Assembly (NCBI RefSeq): GCF_002646595.1
Contig: NZ_PDUD01000018.1
Location: forward strand, 124,001 to 188,000
Direction of reading: 5' to 3'
DNA: 64,000 bases
Origin: Flavilitoribacter nigricans DSM 23189 = NBRC 102662
GTDB lineage: Bacteria; Bacteroidota; Bacteroidia; Chitinophagales; Saprospiraceae
A program made the position numbers and the translations under genes. Below the pieces are notes generated by a model. It saw only the letters and a list, made by a program, of their open reading frames with translations, did no database searches and was not told where the DNA came from. Below, piece by piece: positions 7,742-17,423 of this stretch; the first letter of the stretch is position 1; every line of letters starts with the position of its first letter.

Positions 7742-9247
7742 TTACCAGAAGTGTTCTTTTTCCACCTGTACCAGTTCGGGATATTGTTGCCCCCGGTCTT
7801 CATATTGTTCCTGCAGATCGAGTAGGAGTTGTTTCAGCTGCCGGACCTCTGCGCTGTACGCGGGATCGTCGTATACATTCCGCATTTCTGCCGGATCGGC
7901 CTCTAGGTCAAAAAACTCCCATTCCGGTGGCGTAGGATCAAATTCCGTCTGTCCCAGCGGTAAGCCGTAATAGAAGATCAATTTGCGGTCCTTAGTCCGT
8001 ATCCCGTAGTGGGCGGCAACTTCCCGGTGCAATAGGTGCTGCCAGTAGTGATAATAGACGGCCGTCCGCCAGTCTTCCGGAGTCCGGCCTTTTAAATTGG
8101 CCAAAAAGCTTCGCCCCTGCATCTCTTCGGGGACGGACAATCCGGCCATATCCAGGAGTGTGGGAGCAAAGTCGGCGTTCATCACCAGGTCGGTATTGCT
8201 CGTACCGGCATTGATCCATTCCGGATAACGGATGATCAGGGGCATCCGCATCGCTTCATCGTACATAAAACGTTTGCTGAAATACCCGTGCTCCCCCAGG
8301 AAATGGCCCTGGTCGGCGGTATAGATGATGATGGTATTATCGTATAGCCCGGTTTCCTTCAGGTGCTGGATTACTTTACCGACATTATCATCCAATACCC
8401 GTCCGCACCGCAGAAAGGATTTGATGTATTGCTGGTAGATGTACCGGCGTTGCTCCAGGTCGGAGACTCCTTCCAGTCGCCGGTGCGGGAAGGTACTCTG
8501 GTTCATGCGCTCCAGTTTCAAACCGGTCCTTTTTGCGGCTTCCGAGCGATTAGCGTAATCATCGAGCAGATTAGCCGGTTCGGGCAGGTCCTCATTTTCC
8601 CAGAGGGTATCGTAGGGCGGCCGGGAAGCCCAGGGATCGTGGGTTGCTTTATAGTGGCAAAAAGCCAGGAAAGGTTTATCCGGATCGCGCTGCTCCAGAA
8701 AATCGATCGTCATCTGGCTGATCACATCCGTGGACCATCCCCGGTGGGTGATGAGACTGTCTGTGCCCTTTTCGTGAAATTGGGGATCCTGATAGCGGCC
8801 CTGTACCGGCAGAACCTTATAATCATCAAAACCGGTCGGTAGGGAGCGCAGGTGCCATTTGCCAAAAATAGCGGTCTGGTAACCACCAGCCTGCATCAAA
8901 GCCTGTACGGTGGTCTGGGAACCGTCAAAATCCTGCCCGAGGCAGCGCACGCCGTTTTTATGGCTGTATTTTCCGGTCAGGATGGTGGCCCGACTGGGCG
9001 AGCAGATGGCGTTGGTACAATAAGTATTCGTGAACAGCATACCTTCCTCGGCCAGTTGATCAATGTTTTCCGTTCGGGCGTAATCAGCAAAAATACCGCC
9101 GTAGGCACTGATCGCCTGGGTGGTATGATCATCGGCCATGATGAACAGAATATTGGGTCGCTGTTGTTCCGTTACCTTTTCGGAGGGAGATTGGCAACTG
9201 ATGCTGGCCAGCAGACACAAAAGAAAAATGGTCCTTGAGCTATTCAT
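7742..9247 (-). CDS. sulfatase lipoprotein (arylsulfatase family S1)
   Basis: A 501-residue exported sulfatase that would remove sulfate esters from polysaccharide or glycoside. The N-terminus is a lipoprotein signal with Cys18 (ASISC). Metal ligands Asp39-Asp40 appear in FIMADD. The formylglycine signature is C82-S-P-S-R with TGKYSHKNG behind it, so Cys82 is the residue converted by a maturase. GKWHL follows, then the C-terminal region HGYFSKRFMYDEAMRMPLIIRYP. All core motifs are intact. It converges on the regulator and is followed in the same direction by nothing close. Sulfate substrates fit a marine habitat, but the glycan cannot be named. Confidence 0.93.
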   Translation of the reverse strand: MNSSRTIFLLCLLASISCQSPSEKVTEQQRPNILFIMADDHTTQAISAYGGIFADYARTENIDQLAEEGMLFTNTYCTNAICSPSRATILTGKYSHKNGVRCLGQDFDGSQTTVQALMQAGGYQTAIFGKWHLRSLPTGFDDYKVLPVQGRYQDPQFHEKGTDSLITHRGWSTDVISQMTIDFLEQRDPDKPFLAFCHYKATHDPWASRPPYDTLWENEDLPEPANLLDDYANRSEAAKRTGLKLERMNQSTFPHRRLEGVSDLEQRRYIYQQYIKSFLRCGRVLDDNVGKVIQHLKETGLYDNTIIIYTADQGHFLGEHGYFSKRFMYDEAMRMPLIIRYPEWINAGTSNTDLVMNADFAPTLLDMAGLSVPEEMQGRSFLANLKGRTPEDWRTAVYYHYWQHLLHREVAAHYGIRTKDRKLIFYYGLPLGQTEFDPTPPEWEFFDLEADPAEMRNVYDDPAYSAEVRQLKQLLLDLQEQYEDRGQQYPELVQVEKEHFW

Positions 9248-9379
9248 ACAAATTGGAGTTAGAACATTTTTAAAATTCGTTTTTGATGGCGAAAAAATGG
9301 TAAAGTGAGGTTCATTAGATGGTTATTTGACCGGGACGGGCCTGTACGGGCAGGCCAAAGGATGAATTTAACCATGTTT

Positions 9380-10591
9380 TTAGGTGCCGGCGACCATCCA
9401 TTCTGTTCTGCGGATCATCCGGACGCCGAAAATTAAGCCGATCAGACCGATCGCCGTTGCTCCGGCCATTACGGCCGCCATGGATAGCGCTGATCCGCCG
9501 GCGAAGAGACTGACCAATGCGGAAGCCAAAGCTCCCATGCCCATTTGTACGCTGCCTAATGCAGCGGAAGCTACCCCTACGTTTTCCGTGAAGGGACTGA
9601 GGGCGAGGGCCAAAGCGTTCGGCCCCACCATGCCCAGACAAAGGGTATAAAACCCGATCAGCACGATCATGATCGGCAGGGTGATCGTTCCCTGATAGAC
9701 CATGAACGCCAGAATGATCCCATTCAGTAACTGGAAAGCCACCATCGGGATTACAACCTTATGGCTCTGGCTGTATTTCAAAAAGATACGATTGATCTGA
9801 CTGCCCAGAATGAAGCAGGCGGCATTGCCGCCAAATATCCAGCCAAAGGTTTTAACATCCAACCCGTACAAGTCTATATAAACGTAGGAAGAGCCTGATA
9901 TATAAGCAAATAGCCCACCGGTATTCATGGCCCCGGCAATGACGAAAGGGATAAAAAGCGGGTTAGCCAGGGTTTTTCCATAGTTCCGCATTACCGCCGG
10001 GAGGCGAAGGGATACACTTTTATCCGGAGCCTTACTTTCCGGGAGCGACCAGATTACGGCGGCCAGCACGACGGCACCGATCGAAGCCAGTACCCAGAAT
10101 ACGGCCCGCCAGCCCCAGTCTTCTACCACAAAACCACCTACGGTCGGAGCAATGATCGGCGCTACGCCCATCACCAGAATCAATTTGGAAAATACTTTGG
10201 CCGTTTCTCCCGGAGGAAAGAGGTCCCTTACTACCGCCCGGTTGACCACCATCCCGCAACTTCCGGCGAAAGCCTGAAAAAAGCGAAAAATGATCAGTCC
10301 CTCAATACTATTGGTCCAGGAACAGGCCAGACTCATGATGATGTACAGACTGAGGAAGATCAGAAGCGGATTCCGGCGACCAAAGCGGTCGATGAGCGGG
10401 CCGTGGATTAATTGCCCGATACAGATCCCTGCAAAATAGCTACTGAGCGAATAGCCCACTTCGGGAACGAGTGTGTCGAGTCCTTCGGCGATGGCGGAGA
10501 ATGCCGGTAGGTACATGTCCGTAGTGAACGGGCCGATCATACTGACACCCCCGAGGATAAAAATAATAGCGGTGGCGTTTCTACTTTTCAA
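9380..10591 (-). CDS. Bcr/CflA-family multidrug efflux MFS transporter
   Basis: A 403-residue major facilitator with about 12 transmembrane segments. The N-terminus GPFTTDMYLPAFSAIA in the first helix and the loop 2-3 motif GPLIDRFGRRNPLL are typical of the Bcr/CflA drug:proton antiporter group, as is RFFQAFAGSCGMVVNRAVVRDLF in helix 4. It would export small hydrophobic compounds from the cytosol. It lies 132 bp upstream of the sulfatase on the same strand, but different roles make functional linkage doubtful. No neighbouring regulator is apparent. Confidence 0.9.
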   Translation of the reverse strand: MKSRNATAIIFILGGVSMIGPFTTDMYLPAFSAIAEGLDTLVPEVGYSLSSYFAGICIGQLIHGPLIDRFGRRNPLLIFLSLYIIMSLACSWTNSIEGLIIFRFFQAFAGSCGMVVNRAVVRDLFPPGETAKVFSKLILVMGVAPIIAPTVGGFVVEDWGWRAVFWVLASIGAVVLAAVIWSLPESKAPDKSVSLRLPAVMRNYGKTLANPLFIPFVIAGAMNTGGLFAYISGSSYVYIDLYGLDVKTFGWIFGGNAACFILGSQINRIFLKYSQSHKVVIPMVAFQLLNGIILAFMVYQGTITLPIMIVLIGFYTLCLGMVGPNALALALSPFTENVGVASAALGSVQMGMGALASALVSLFAGGSALSMAAVMAGATAIGLIGLIFGVRMIRRTEWMVAGT

Positions 10592-10937
10592 TGCGACAAA
10601 TTTTGAATTCTAACAACGGCACGAGCAACAAACGAATGACTGTACCTGGATTGTAAGCGGCTGCTGAAGGATGTGGAGGTGCTTTTCTAAGCGATCCGAA
10701 TTGTTCCGGTAATACATTTAGCGCTTAAAAACACCGACGTTCGGGGCTTTAAACAAATAGAAAGCATTTATCGCCTGAATTTGTTTCATGCGGTTGGGAA
10801 GAATGGCCATTTTTTTAGGAAGTAGGAAAGTCCGCGGGAGAAAGCCGGATAAAGAAGCACAGGAGAAAGACAGGAATAAGAAAGGGGTGCCGATATCAGC
10901 AATTGACTGTCGGCACCCCCTCCTCAGCGTATATCAA
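10592..10937. other. 346-bp intergenic region
   Basis: This holds the promoter side of the MFS gene and the terminator of the esterase gene (hairpin at 10884-10919). An open frame beginning at 10788 crosses into the esterase gene and shows no protein-like features. Nothing else is recognised. Confidence 0.5.
10884..10919 (-). terminator. terminator hairpin after the CE15-type esterase
   Basis: A 10-bp perfect stem (GGGGTGCCGA / TCGGCACCCC) lies directly downstream of the esterase stop codon, with a 16-base loop. Confidence 0.65.
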
Positions 10938-12263
10938 TTATTTTTCCGCATGGAAATGAAGATCGGCAAAATCCATATACCGTTCCCAGTCATAGCGGGT
11001 TACATCGTGACGGCCGGATCGGATATGATAACCCAGCTGCCCGCTACTCACCGGCTCGTTGACTTTGGGGTGCTGGAGTCCGAGTCGGGTGCGGTAACCC
11101 AATAAACGATAAGCCGGCTGGGCGAAATAAAGCGAGAGATATTCGCCGTAGGGATCGGCCCAGTCATCCTGTTGGGCACTGGCCACGTACAGCGGTCGCG
11201 GAGCCACCAGAGACATCAGCATATGCTGGTCTACGGGCAGGGTCTCTTCTTTACCGTTGTATTGCCGGAACGAGCGTGCAAACCAATGGGGGAAATTACC
11301 ATTGATATCTTTCAGGCGCTCTCCGGACTTCCGGCGCGAAATGGCGGCCCCGCCACAGCCCGAATCATTGGAGATCACCAGTGCAAAGCGTTCGTCCTGG
11401 GCACCGGCCCAAAGCGCTGCTTTACCGAGCCGGGAATGGCCCATCACGGCCACTTTATTCCGGTCAACGTCCTCATCCTGCATCAGGTAATCCATCGCCC
11501 GACTGAGTCCCCAGGCCCAGGCACCGATCGTACCCCAGGATTGGTTATCGCGTTCGCCGGAAAACAGCGCGTGCACGCCATTCGTGAAACCATCGTCAAA
11601 ATCGGGGTCAATATCTCCGCTGTAGACGACCGCCAGGGCGTATCCGCGCTGAATGATGCGCTCGGCCGGCCAGCGGTAGGCCCGGACACCCCGGGAAACC
11701 TCGTCGGCCTGATGATCAAACACACAGAATTGAGAATTATTGGGCGTCCAGCTGGAACTAATAGGAATATCCGAATCGGCATGGACAGTATGATTACCGT
11801 AGAAATTCAATCCCAAAAAAGTAGGGTAGGGGCCCTTATCGGATTTGGGAACCAGCAGGTACAGGTTGAAATTGTGGCTTTTACCGTTTGCGCTGAGCAT
11901 AACCGTTACCGATTTGCCGATCGCTTTTCCCTCCAGGGCATCTTCATCGATATTATCCACGGAGAACTTTACCTGATAGTCCTGTTTGGGCACTCTTCCG
12001 TACACATTGGCCTGGAAAGCATTAAGGATCTCGGGGCGTCTTTTGGCCGCCCAGTCCGTGCCGGTCGTGATATTGTAACCGCTGAAGGTGGTCATGATGT
12101 CCGGCAGGTTCATCTCGTCCGGTGGCGGCGTACGATCGGCCTCCCAGGCATTACCGGCAGTTGCATCGCGGCCGGTCATCGTGGTGGGCGTCTGTGCGGC
12201 AAGCTGTTGGAAGCCTACTAACGCAAACAGCAAGCATAGGAGAGATGTAATTCGCAAATTCAT
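10938..12263 (-). CDS. CE15-like glucuronoyl esterase (alpha/beta hydrolase)
   Basis: A 441-residue secreted esterase. The chosen start gives a clean signal peptide (MNLRITSLL...QQLAAQ); a longer reading to 12320 adds 19 charged residues with no signal character. The nucleophile elbow is GHSRLGK with Ser at about residue 277, followed by the family-typical SNDSGCGGAAISRR. VAPRPLYVASAQQDDWADP supplies the acid region and the GRHDVT segment the likely catalytic His. CE15 enzymes cut ester bonds between 4-O-methyl-glucuronic acid in xylan and lignin alcohols, or other uronate esters. It lies 128 bp downstream of the symporter on the same strand, with an operator-like motif in that gap, so it may have its own promoter. 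Confidence 0.88.
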   Translation of the reverse strand: MNLRITSLLCLLFALVGFQQLAAQTPTTMTGRDATAGNAWEADRTPPPDEMNLPDIMTTFSGYNITTGTDWAAKRRPEILNAFQANVYGRVPKQDYQVKFSVDNIDEDALEGKAIGKSVTVMLSANGKSHNFNLYLLVPKSDKGPYPTFLGLNFYGNHTVHADSDIPISSSWTPNNSQFCVFDHQADEVSRGVRAYRWPAERIIQRGYALAVVYSGDIDPDFDDGFTNGVHALFSGERDNQSWGTIGAWAWGLSRAMDYLMQDEDVDRNKVAVMGHSRLGKAALWAGAQDERFALVISNDSGCGGAAISRRKSGERLKDINGNFPHWFARSFRQYNGKEETLPVDQHMLMSLVAPRPLYVASAQQDDWADPYGEYLSLYFAQPAYRLLGYRTRLGLQHPKVNEPVSSGQLGYHIRSGRHDVTRYDWERYMDFADLHFHAEK

Positions 12264-12381
12264 AATCAATGGTTTGGTTTTAAGCGAACGATCAATGTGA
12301 TGAACTGATAAGCTATCCATTCTTCTGTTTGTACCATAAACGATCCGGCTTGGGCGATCACTTAAATTAGGTGCAGAAAAA

Positions 12382-12397
12382 TTTTACTCAGTTAAAC
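12382..12397. promoter_or_regulatory. operator-like motif copy 3
   Basis: TTTTACTCAGTTAAAC overlaps the stop codon of the symporter gene and lies 119 bp upstream of the esterase start. Its first 15 bases are identical to the copy at 1839. Confidence 0.55.
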
Positions 12398-13993
12398 ATT
12401 TCCTAATAGTATATAAATCAGAATAGTAACAACAGTCAATGCAATTCCCATAGGTTTTGCGTATTTCCACTGGGTCATTTCCACCACTCCGACATCCTGG
12501 ATCGAAAATGTCTTTTTCGGAGGATAGGCGATAGACACGGCGTGCATGACGATAATGTTCAGAATAAATTCAATGCCCCAAACGTGTACGAAATGCAGAT
12601 CGATGGCAAAAACCATATACACCAGGATGTAGAACAGCAGACCAAAGATCAACCCGGCCTTGGCTCCGATGGCCGAAACCCTCGGGAATAAAAATCCGGC
12701 GATAATCACCGTGGCCATGGGAATAAAGAAGATCCCGTTCAGCTGCTGCAGGAGCTGGTAAAGCCCATCGGGTGCATTGGCCACAAAGGGTGCGATCGCG
12801 ATCGCACCGATCGCCAGTATAGCGGAAGTAAGTTTCCCAATATTAACCAGTCGGTTGTCCGTAGCTGCCCGGTTGATGTAACGCTTGTAGATACCCACAC
12901 TGAACAGGGTAGCGGCGCTGTTGAGCGCACTATTGAACGTACTGAGAATGGCTCCCATGATCACCGCCACAAAAAAGCCGGTCATCCAGAGGGGCAGTAC
13001 TTTTTTCAGCAATTCGGGATAAACAGTGTCCTGATCTCCGTAGAGTTGATCGCCAAAGTAATAGAATCCGATGATCCCCGGCAGTACGATGACGATGGGC
13101 ATCAAGATCTTGAACAGTCCGGTAAACAGCAAGCCTTTTTGGGCTTCCTTGAGACTGACTGCCCCGAGGGCCCGCTGAATGATCGACTGGTGCATGGCCC
13201 AGAAATACAGCTGGTTGATCACCAATCCGGTAAACAGTACACTAAAAGGCAGTATGGCATCCCGCGAACCGGGCCCGACCGAAGTTTCCCGGCTGACCAC
13301 ATTAAACTTTTCCGGAGCGTGCTGGTATACTTTGGAAAGGCCATTCAGCAGATTGCCGTCCCCGATATCCCAGAGAGCGAGGATCGGGACGAGCAGGCCG
13401 GCGATCAGTAGCCCGAATCCGTTGATGGTATCCGTATGGGCAACCATCTTCAGCCCGCCAAAAATGGCGTAAACGGCACCGATACATCCGACAACGACAA
13501 CGGTCAGCCAGAGGCCTTCGCCCTGCGAAATGCCCAACAGTTCCGATATGCCGAAAATGCTCTCAATATTGATGGCACCGGTATACAGTACGATGGGAAG
13601 GAGCGTAGAAATGATGGATACGATCAGCAGCAGATTTATCAGGGTACGGGTTAAACCGTCAAATCGCTTTTCGAGAAATTCCGGGATGGTCGTCAGACCC
13701 ATTTTCAAATACCTCGGAATGAAGTACAGGGCTGCGATCACCAGAGCGATGGCGGAAGTAACTTCCCAGGCGATAATGATCGCTCCGTTTTTATAAGCGG
13801 AGCCGTTCATCCCGATCAGGTGCTCGGTGGAAATATTGGTGAGCAACATCGAGCCGGCGATCACTACTCCGGTAAGACTGCGTCCTCCCAGAAAATAGCC
13901 GTCTTTGGAGCGTAGATCATCTTTCCTGAGTTGCCGGCTCGCGTAATAGGCAACAAAGGCGGTAAATGCGATAAAAACTAGAAATTGAACCAT
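12392..13993 (-). CDS. sodium:solute symporter (SLC5/SSS family)
   Basis: A 533-residue inner-membrane transporter with about 13-14 hydrophobic helices. SSS hallmarks are DGYFLGGRSLTGVVIAGS in helix 1 to 2, NISTEHLIGMNGSAY, the AIFGGLKMVAHTDTINGF region and LSTFNSALNSAATLFSVGIY with the sodium-site Ser residues. It belongs to the sugar-transporting (YidK/SGLT-like) branch rather than the proline branch, judging by GSAYKNG and the long C-terminus. It probably imports a monosaccharide or uronate released by enzymes such as the downstream esterase. It is divergent from maeB across 89 bp. Confidence 0.92.
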   Translation of the reverse strand: MVQFLVFIAFTAFVAYYASRQLRKDDLRSKDGYFLGGRSLTGVVIAGSMLLTNISTEHLIGMNGSAYKNGAIIIAWEVTSAIALVIAALYFIPRYLKMGLTTIPEFLEKRFDGLTRTLINLLLIVSIISTLLPIVLYTGAINIESIFGISELLGISQGEGLWLTVVVVGCIGAVYAIFGGLKMVAHTDTINGFGLLIAGLLVPILALWDIGDGNLLNGLSKVYQHAPEKFNVVSRETSVGPGSRDAILPFSVLFTGLVINQLYFWAMHQSIIQRALGAVSLKEAQKGLLFTGLFKILMPIVIVLPGIIGFYYFGDQLYGDQDTVYPELLKKVLPLWMTGFFVAVIMGAILSTFNSALNSAATLFSVGIYKRYINRAATDNRLVNIGKLTSAILAIGAIAIAPFVANAPDGLYQLLQQLNGIFFIPMATVIIAGFLFPRVSAIGAKAGLIFGLLFYILVYMVFAIDLHFVHVWGIEFILNIIVMHAVSIAYPPKKTFSIQDVGVVEMTQWKYAKPMGIALTVVTILIYILLGNV

Positions 13994-14082
13994 AAGAGGA
14001 TAATTATCCGAAAATTATTTGTAAAAAAGCGGATAAGCTCTGATTAAATTTCGAAACTTGCACTTCCTAAAAAAATAGAACC

Positions 14083-16368
14083 ATGAGTAAGAATTCGCTT
14101 AAGGAAGAAGCGTTACATTATCACCAGAAAGAAAGACCCGGTAAGATCGAGGTGATCCCGACAAAAGAAACTGCCAATCAGCGCGACCTGTCGCTGGCAT
14201 ATTCTCCGGGTGTGGCCGAACCTTGTCTGGCGATTGAGCAGAATGTAAGTGATGCCTACAAGTATACGGCCAAGGGCAACCTGGTCGCAGTGATCAGCAA
14301 CGGTACGGCGGTACTCGGATTGGGGGACATCGGTCCCGAAGCGAGCAAGCCGGTGATGGAAGGAAAAGGACTCCTATTCAAGATCTACGCGGATATCGAT
14401 TGTTTTGACCTGGAACTGGATACCAAGGACGTCGATGAGTTCATCCGGACCGTAAAAGTACTGGAGCCGACCTTCGGTGGGGTCAACCTGGAAGATATCT
14501 CGGCCCCTGCCTGCTTCGAGATCGAAGAGCGCCTCAAAAAAGAGCTCAATATTCCGGTGATGCACGACGACCAGCACGGTACGGCCATCATCAGTGGCGC
14601 TGCCCTGCTCAATGCACTGGAACTGGTCGGAAAAGATATTTCCAAAGTAAAGATCGTCGTCAACGGTGCGGGCGCTTCGGCTATTTCCTGCACCCGTATT
14701 TACGTCTCTCTGGGTGCGAGTCCGGAGAATATTTTCATGTACGACAGTAAAGGTTTGATTCACCCGGATCGCACGAATCTGGACGGTAAAAAATCCGAAT
14801 TCATCAACGGGCAAGTTCCGGCAGATACCTCCTTGGCCAAGATCCTGGAAGGCGCTGATGTATTTATCGGTTTGTCGCGGGGCAATGTCCTCGACCAGTC
14901 CATGGTAAAAGAAATGGCCGAGGATTGTATCATCTTCGCGATGGCGAATCCCACGCCGGAGATCAGTTACGAAGACGCCAAGGAAGCCCGTCCGGACTGT
15001 ATCATGGCCACCGGCCGCTCCGATTATCCCAATCAGGTGAACAATGTATTGGGTTTTCCCTTCATCTTCCGCGGTGCCCTGGATGTGCAGGCCTCGGAGA
15101 TCAACGAAGCGATGAAACTGGCCGCCGTACATGCGCTGGCCGATCTGGCTAAAAAGCCGGTGCCGGACATTGTAGATATGGCTTACGGCGATATCAATTT
15201 GAAGTTCGGCAAGGATTATATCATTCCCAAACCGGTAGATCCGCGCCTGATCACAACCGTGGCTCCCGCGGTGGCCAAAGCCGCCATGGATTCCGGCGTA
15301 GCCAAATTCGAGATCACCGACTGGGAATCTTACAAGGAAGAGCTTTCCAAGCGCCTGGGACAGGATAATACCATCTCCAAAGTCATTGAGAATAAAGCCA
15401 AGCAGGACATCAAACGGGTCGTGTTTGTAGACGCGGAGAATATTTCCGTACTCAAAGCGGCGCAGGTGGTCCTGGAAGACCGGATCGCCATCCCTATTCT
15501 GCTCGGCAACCGGAATAAGATCCAATCATTGATGGAAGAATTTCATATTTCCCTGCCCGGCGTACGCATCATCGATCCCCAAAAACCGGTAGATGATGCG
15601 GAAATACGTACCCACGAGCGGTACAGTGAGATCTTCCTGGAAAAGCGCAAACGTAAAGGAGTTACCTCCCTGGAAGCTGCCGATGTAATGCGCAGCCGGA
15701 GCTATTACGGCGCCATGATGGTGGAAGTCGGTGATGCGGACGCCATGATCGGAGGTCTGGCGAAGAAATATCCCTACACCATCCGGCCCGCTCTGCAGAT
15801 CATCGGTCCGCGGGAAGGGGTAAAAAAAGTAGCGAGTGTTCACATCCTCATGACCCGTTTCGGTCCCTTATTCCTGGCGGATACGACCATCAACCACCAC
15901 CTCACGGCGGAAGACGTAGCGGATATCACCGAACTGGTGGCCGAGGGCGTTCGCAAATTCAATATTCAGCCCAAGATTGCCCTGATCACCTATTCGAACT
16001 TTGGTTCGGTGCCCAATGGAGAATCGGCCGTATTGATGCGCCGGGCTACCAGCCTGCTGCACAAACGCCACGATGACTGGATCGTCGACGGGGAGATGCA
16101 GGTGCACATGGCCCTGAATCCGGACTTATTGCAACAGTTCTATCCGTTCTCCCGTCTGGCCGGACACCGGGCGAATACCCTGATCTTCCCGAATCTTTCT
16201 TCGGCGAATATCGCTTACAACCTGCTCAGCCACGCGGCTGACCTGGATATCATGGGCCCCGTTCTACTGGGACTGAAAAAACCGGTACACGTGCTGCAGT
16301 TGGGCGCTACGGTTCGCCAGATCGTTGACATGGTCGCGATGGCAGCGGTGGATGCTCAGGACGCTTAA
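14083..16368 (+). CDS. maeB: NADP-dependent malic enzyme, malic-phosphotransacetylase fusion
   Basis: A 761-residue MaeB, which converts malate to pyruvate and CO2 with NADP. Residues 1-430 are the malic enzyme part: catalytic Tyr40 in [10 protein letters not shown], the [11 protein letters not shown] region, [11 protein letters not shown] metal site and the dinucleotide loop NGAGASA. Residues 430-761 form the phosphotransacetylase-like domain ([43 protein letters not shown]), which in this family usually acts as an allosteric acetyl-CoA sensor. The length is standard. The start is the first ATG in an AT-rich leader. It ends in a strong hairpin, so it is probably transcribed alone. Confidence 0.96.
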   Translation: MSKNSLKEEALHYHQKERPGKIEVIPTKETANQRDLSLAYSPGVAEPCLAIEQNVSDAYKYTAKGNLVAVISNGTAVLGLGDIGPEASKPVMEGKGLLFKIYADIDCFDLELDTKDVDEFIRTVKVLEPTFGGVNLEDISAPACFEIEERLKKELNIPVMHDDQHGTAIISGAALLNALELVGKDISKVKIVVNGAGASAISCTRIYVSLGASPENIFMYDSKGLIHPDRTNLDGKKSEFINGQVPADTSLAKILEGADVFIGLSRGNVLDQSMVKEMAEDCIIFAMANPTPEISYEDAKEARPDCIMATGRSDYPNQVNNVLGFPFIFRGALDVQASEINEAMKLAAVHALADLAKKPVPDIVDMAYGDINLKFGKDYIIPKPVDPRLITTVAPAVAKAAMDSGVAKFEITDWESYKEELSKRLGQDNTISKVIENKAKQDIKRVVFVDAENISVLKAAQVVLEDRIAIPILLGNRNKIQSLMEEFHISLPGVRIIDPQKPVDDAEIRTHERYSEIFLEKRKRKGVTSLEAADVMRSRSYYGAMMVEVGDADAMIGGLAKKYPYTIRPALQIIGPREGVKKVASVHILMTRFGPLFLADTTINHHLTAEDVADITELVAEGVRKFNIQPKIALITYSNFGSVPNGESAVLMRRATSLLHKRHDDWIVDGEMQVHMALNPDLLQQFYPFSRLAGHRANTLIFPNLSSANIAYNLLSHAADLDIMGPVLLGLKKPVHVLQLGATVRQIVDMVAMAAVDAQDA

Positions 16369-16379
16369 ATGCCGTTGAT

Positions 16380-16414
16380 GATGCTGTGATCGCCAGGAAA
16401 GCGATCACAGCATC
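16380..16414 (+). terminator. terminator hairpin after maeB
   Basis: A perfect 14-bp stem (GATGCTGTGATCGC / GCGATCACAGCATC) with a 7-base loop, 11 bp past the stop codon. Confidence 0.8.
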
Positions 16415-16481
16415 TCAAACCTTTCACGTGTAAGCATAGATCTGTATTTTCTCGTCTTGGTAGCAAACCATTTATATCAAG

Positions 16482-17423
16482 ATGACAAGCAGACGAGACT
16501 TCATTAAGCAAAGTGCGCTTTATTCCTCAGCTTTCGCGCTTTTCCCTTTCGCCAGGCCCCTGGCGGGCGACAAAACTGACCACGACCTTTCCCTCCACGT
16601 TTTTTCTAAACATCTGCAATTCCTGAACTATACGGATATGGCGGAGGCCGCCGCGGAGATCGGTTTCGATGGTGTCGATCTGACCGTCCGTCGTAACGGT
16701 CACGTCTTACCCGAAAGGGTAGGGGACGACCTTCCCCGGGCGGTGGAAGCTATAAAATCCGCCGGACTACTCGCGGATATGATGGCCAGCGATGTGAATA
16801 ATGCGCTCGATCCACTGCACCGTAGTGTGCTACGGGCCGCTGCCGCAACCGGTATCAAGTGGTACCGGCTGGGCTATGTAAGTTTCAATGACGATCCCAT
16901 CCCCGAACGCCTGGCCGAACTCAATGAACAGATGAAACGCCTGGGCCGCTTTAATCGTATGCTGGGGCTGACCGGCGCTTACCAAAACCACGCGGGTATA
17001 CGGGTGGGAGCAGCCATCTGGGATATCTGGCATCTCCTGGCCGATCTGGAACCGGATGTAATGGGTTGCCAATACGATATACGTCATGCCATTGTGGAAG
17101 GCGGTACTTCCTGGAAAAACGGCCTGAAACTGATCCGTCCGAAGATCAACTGCATCGTGCTGAAGGATTTTATCTGGAAAAAAGTCGATGGCAGCTGGAA
17201 GGTGGTCAATGTCCCTCTGGGCGAAGGTATGGTCGATTTTGCTGCTTATTTTAAAATGCTCAAGGCCTTCGAACTGAATGTACCGGTGTCTATTCATTTT
17301 GAATACGATCTGGGCGGGGCGGAACACGGAGACCGCAACATCAGTGCTACCCAGCAAAAAGCGGTTTTCGAAGCGATGAAGCGCGATGTCCAATTTGCGA
17401 GAACGACCTGGAAAAATGCGTAA
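16482..17423 (+). CDS. Tat-exported sugar phosphate isomerase/epimerase-like TIM barrel
   Basis: A 313-residue protein of the xylose isomerase-like (AP endonuclease 2 fold) superfamily. The N-terminus carries a twin-arginine signal (SRRDFIKQSALYSS...), so it acts in the periplasm. The barrel runs from about residue 35: DMAEAAAEIGFDGVDLTVRRNGH, AYQNHAG (metal-site His), MGCQYDIRHAI and VSIHFEYDLGG near the end, all typical metal-ligand strands. Such exported isomerases accompany DUF1080 proteins and oxidoreductases in keto-sugar pathways. The stop codon overlaps the next start (ATGCGTAA), so the two genes are translationally coupled. Confidence 0.9.
   Translation: MTSRRDFIKQSALYSSAFALFPFARPLAGDKTDHDLSLHVFSKHLQFLNYTDMAEAAAEIGFDGVDLTVRRNGHVLPERVGDDLPRAVEAIKSAGLLADMMASDVNNALDPLHRSVLRAAAATGIKWYRLGYVSFNDDPIPERLAELNEQMKRLGRFNRMLGLTGAYQNHAGIRVGAAIWDIWHLLADLEPDVMGCQYDIRHAIVEGGTSWKNGLKLIRPKINCIVLKDFIWKKVDGSWKVVNVPLGEGMVDFAAYFKMLKAFELNVPVSIHFEYDLGGAEHGDRNISATQQKAVFEAMKRDVQFARTTWKNA

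Noticed and set aside
10788-11105. 105-residue rightward frame
   Set aside because: It overlaps the esterase gene on the opposite strand and has no protein-like features.
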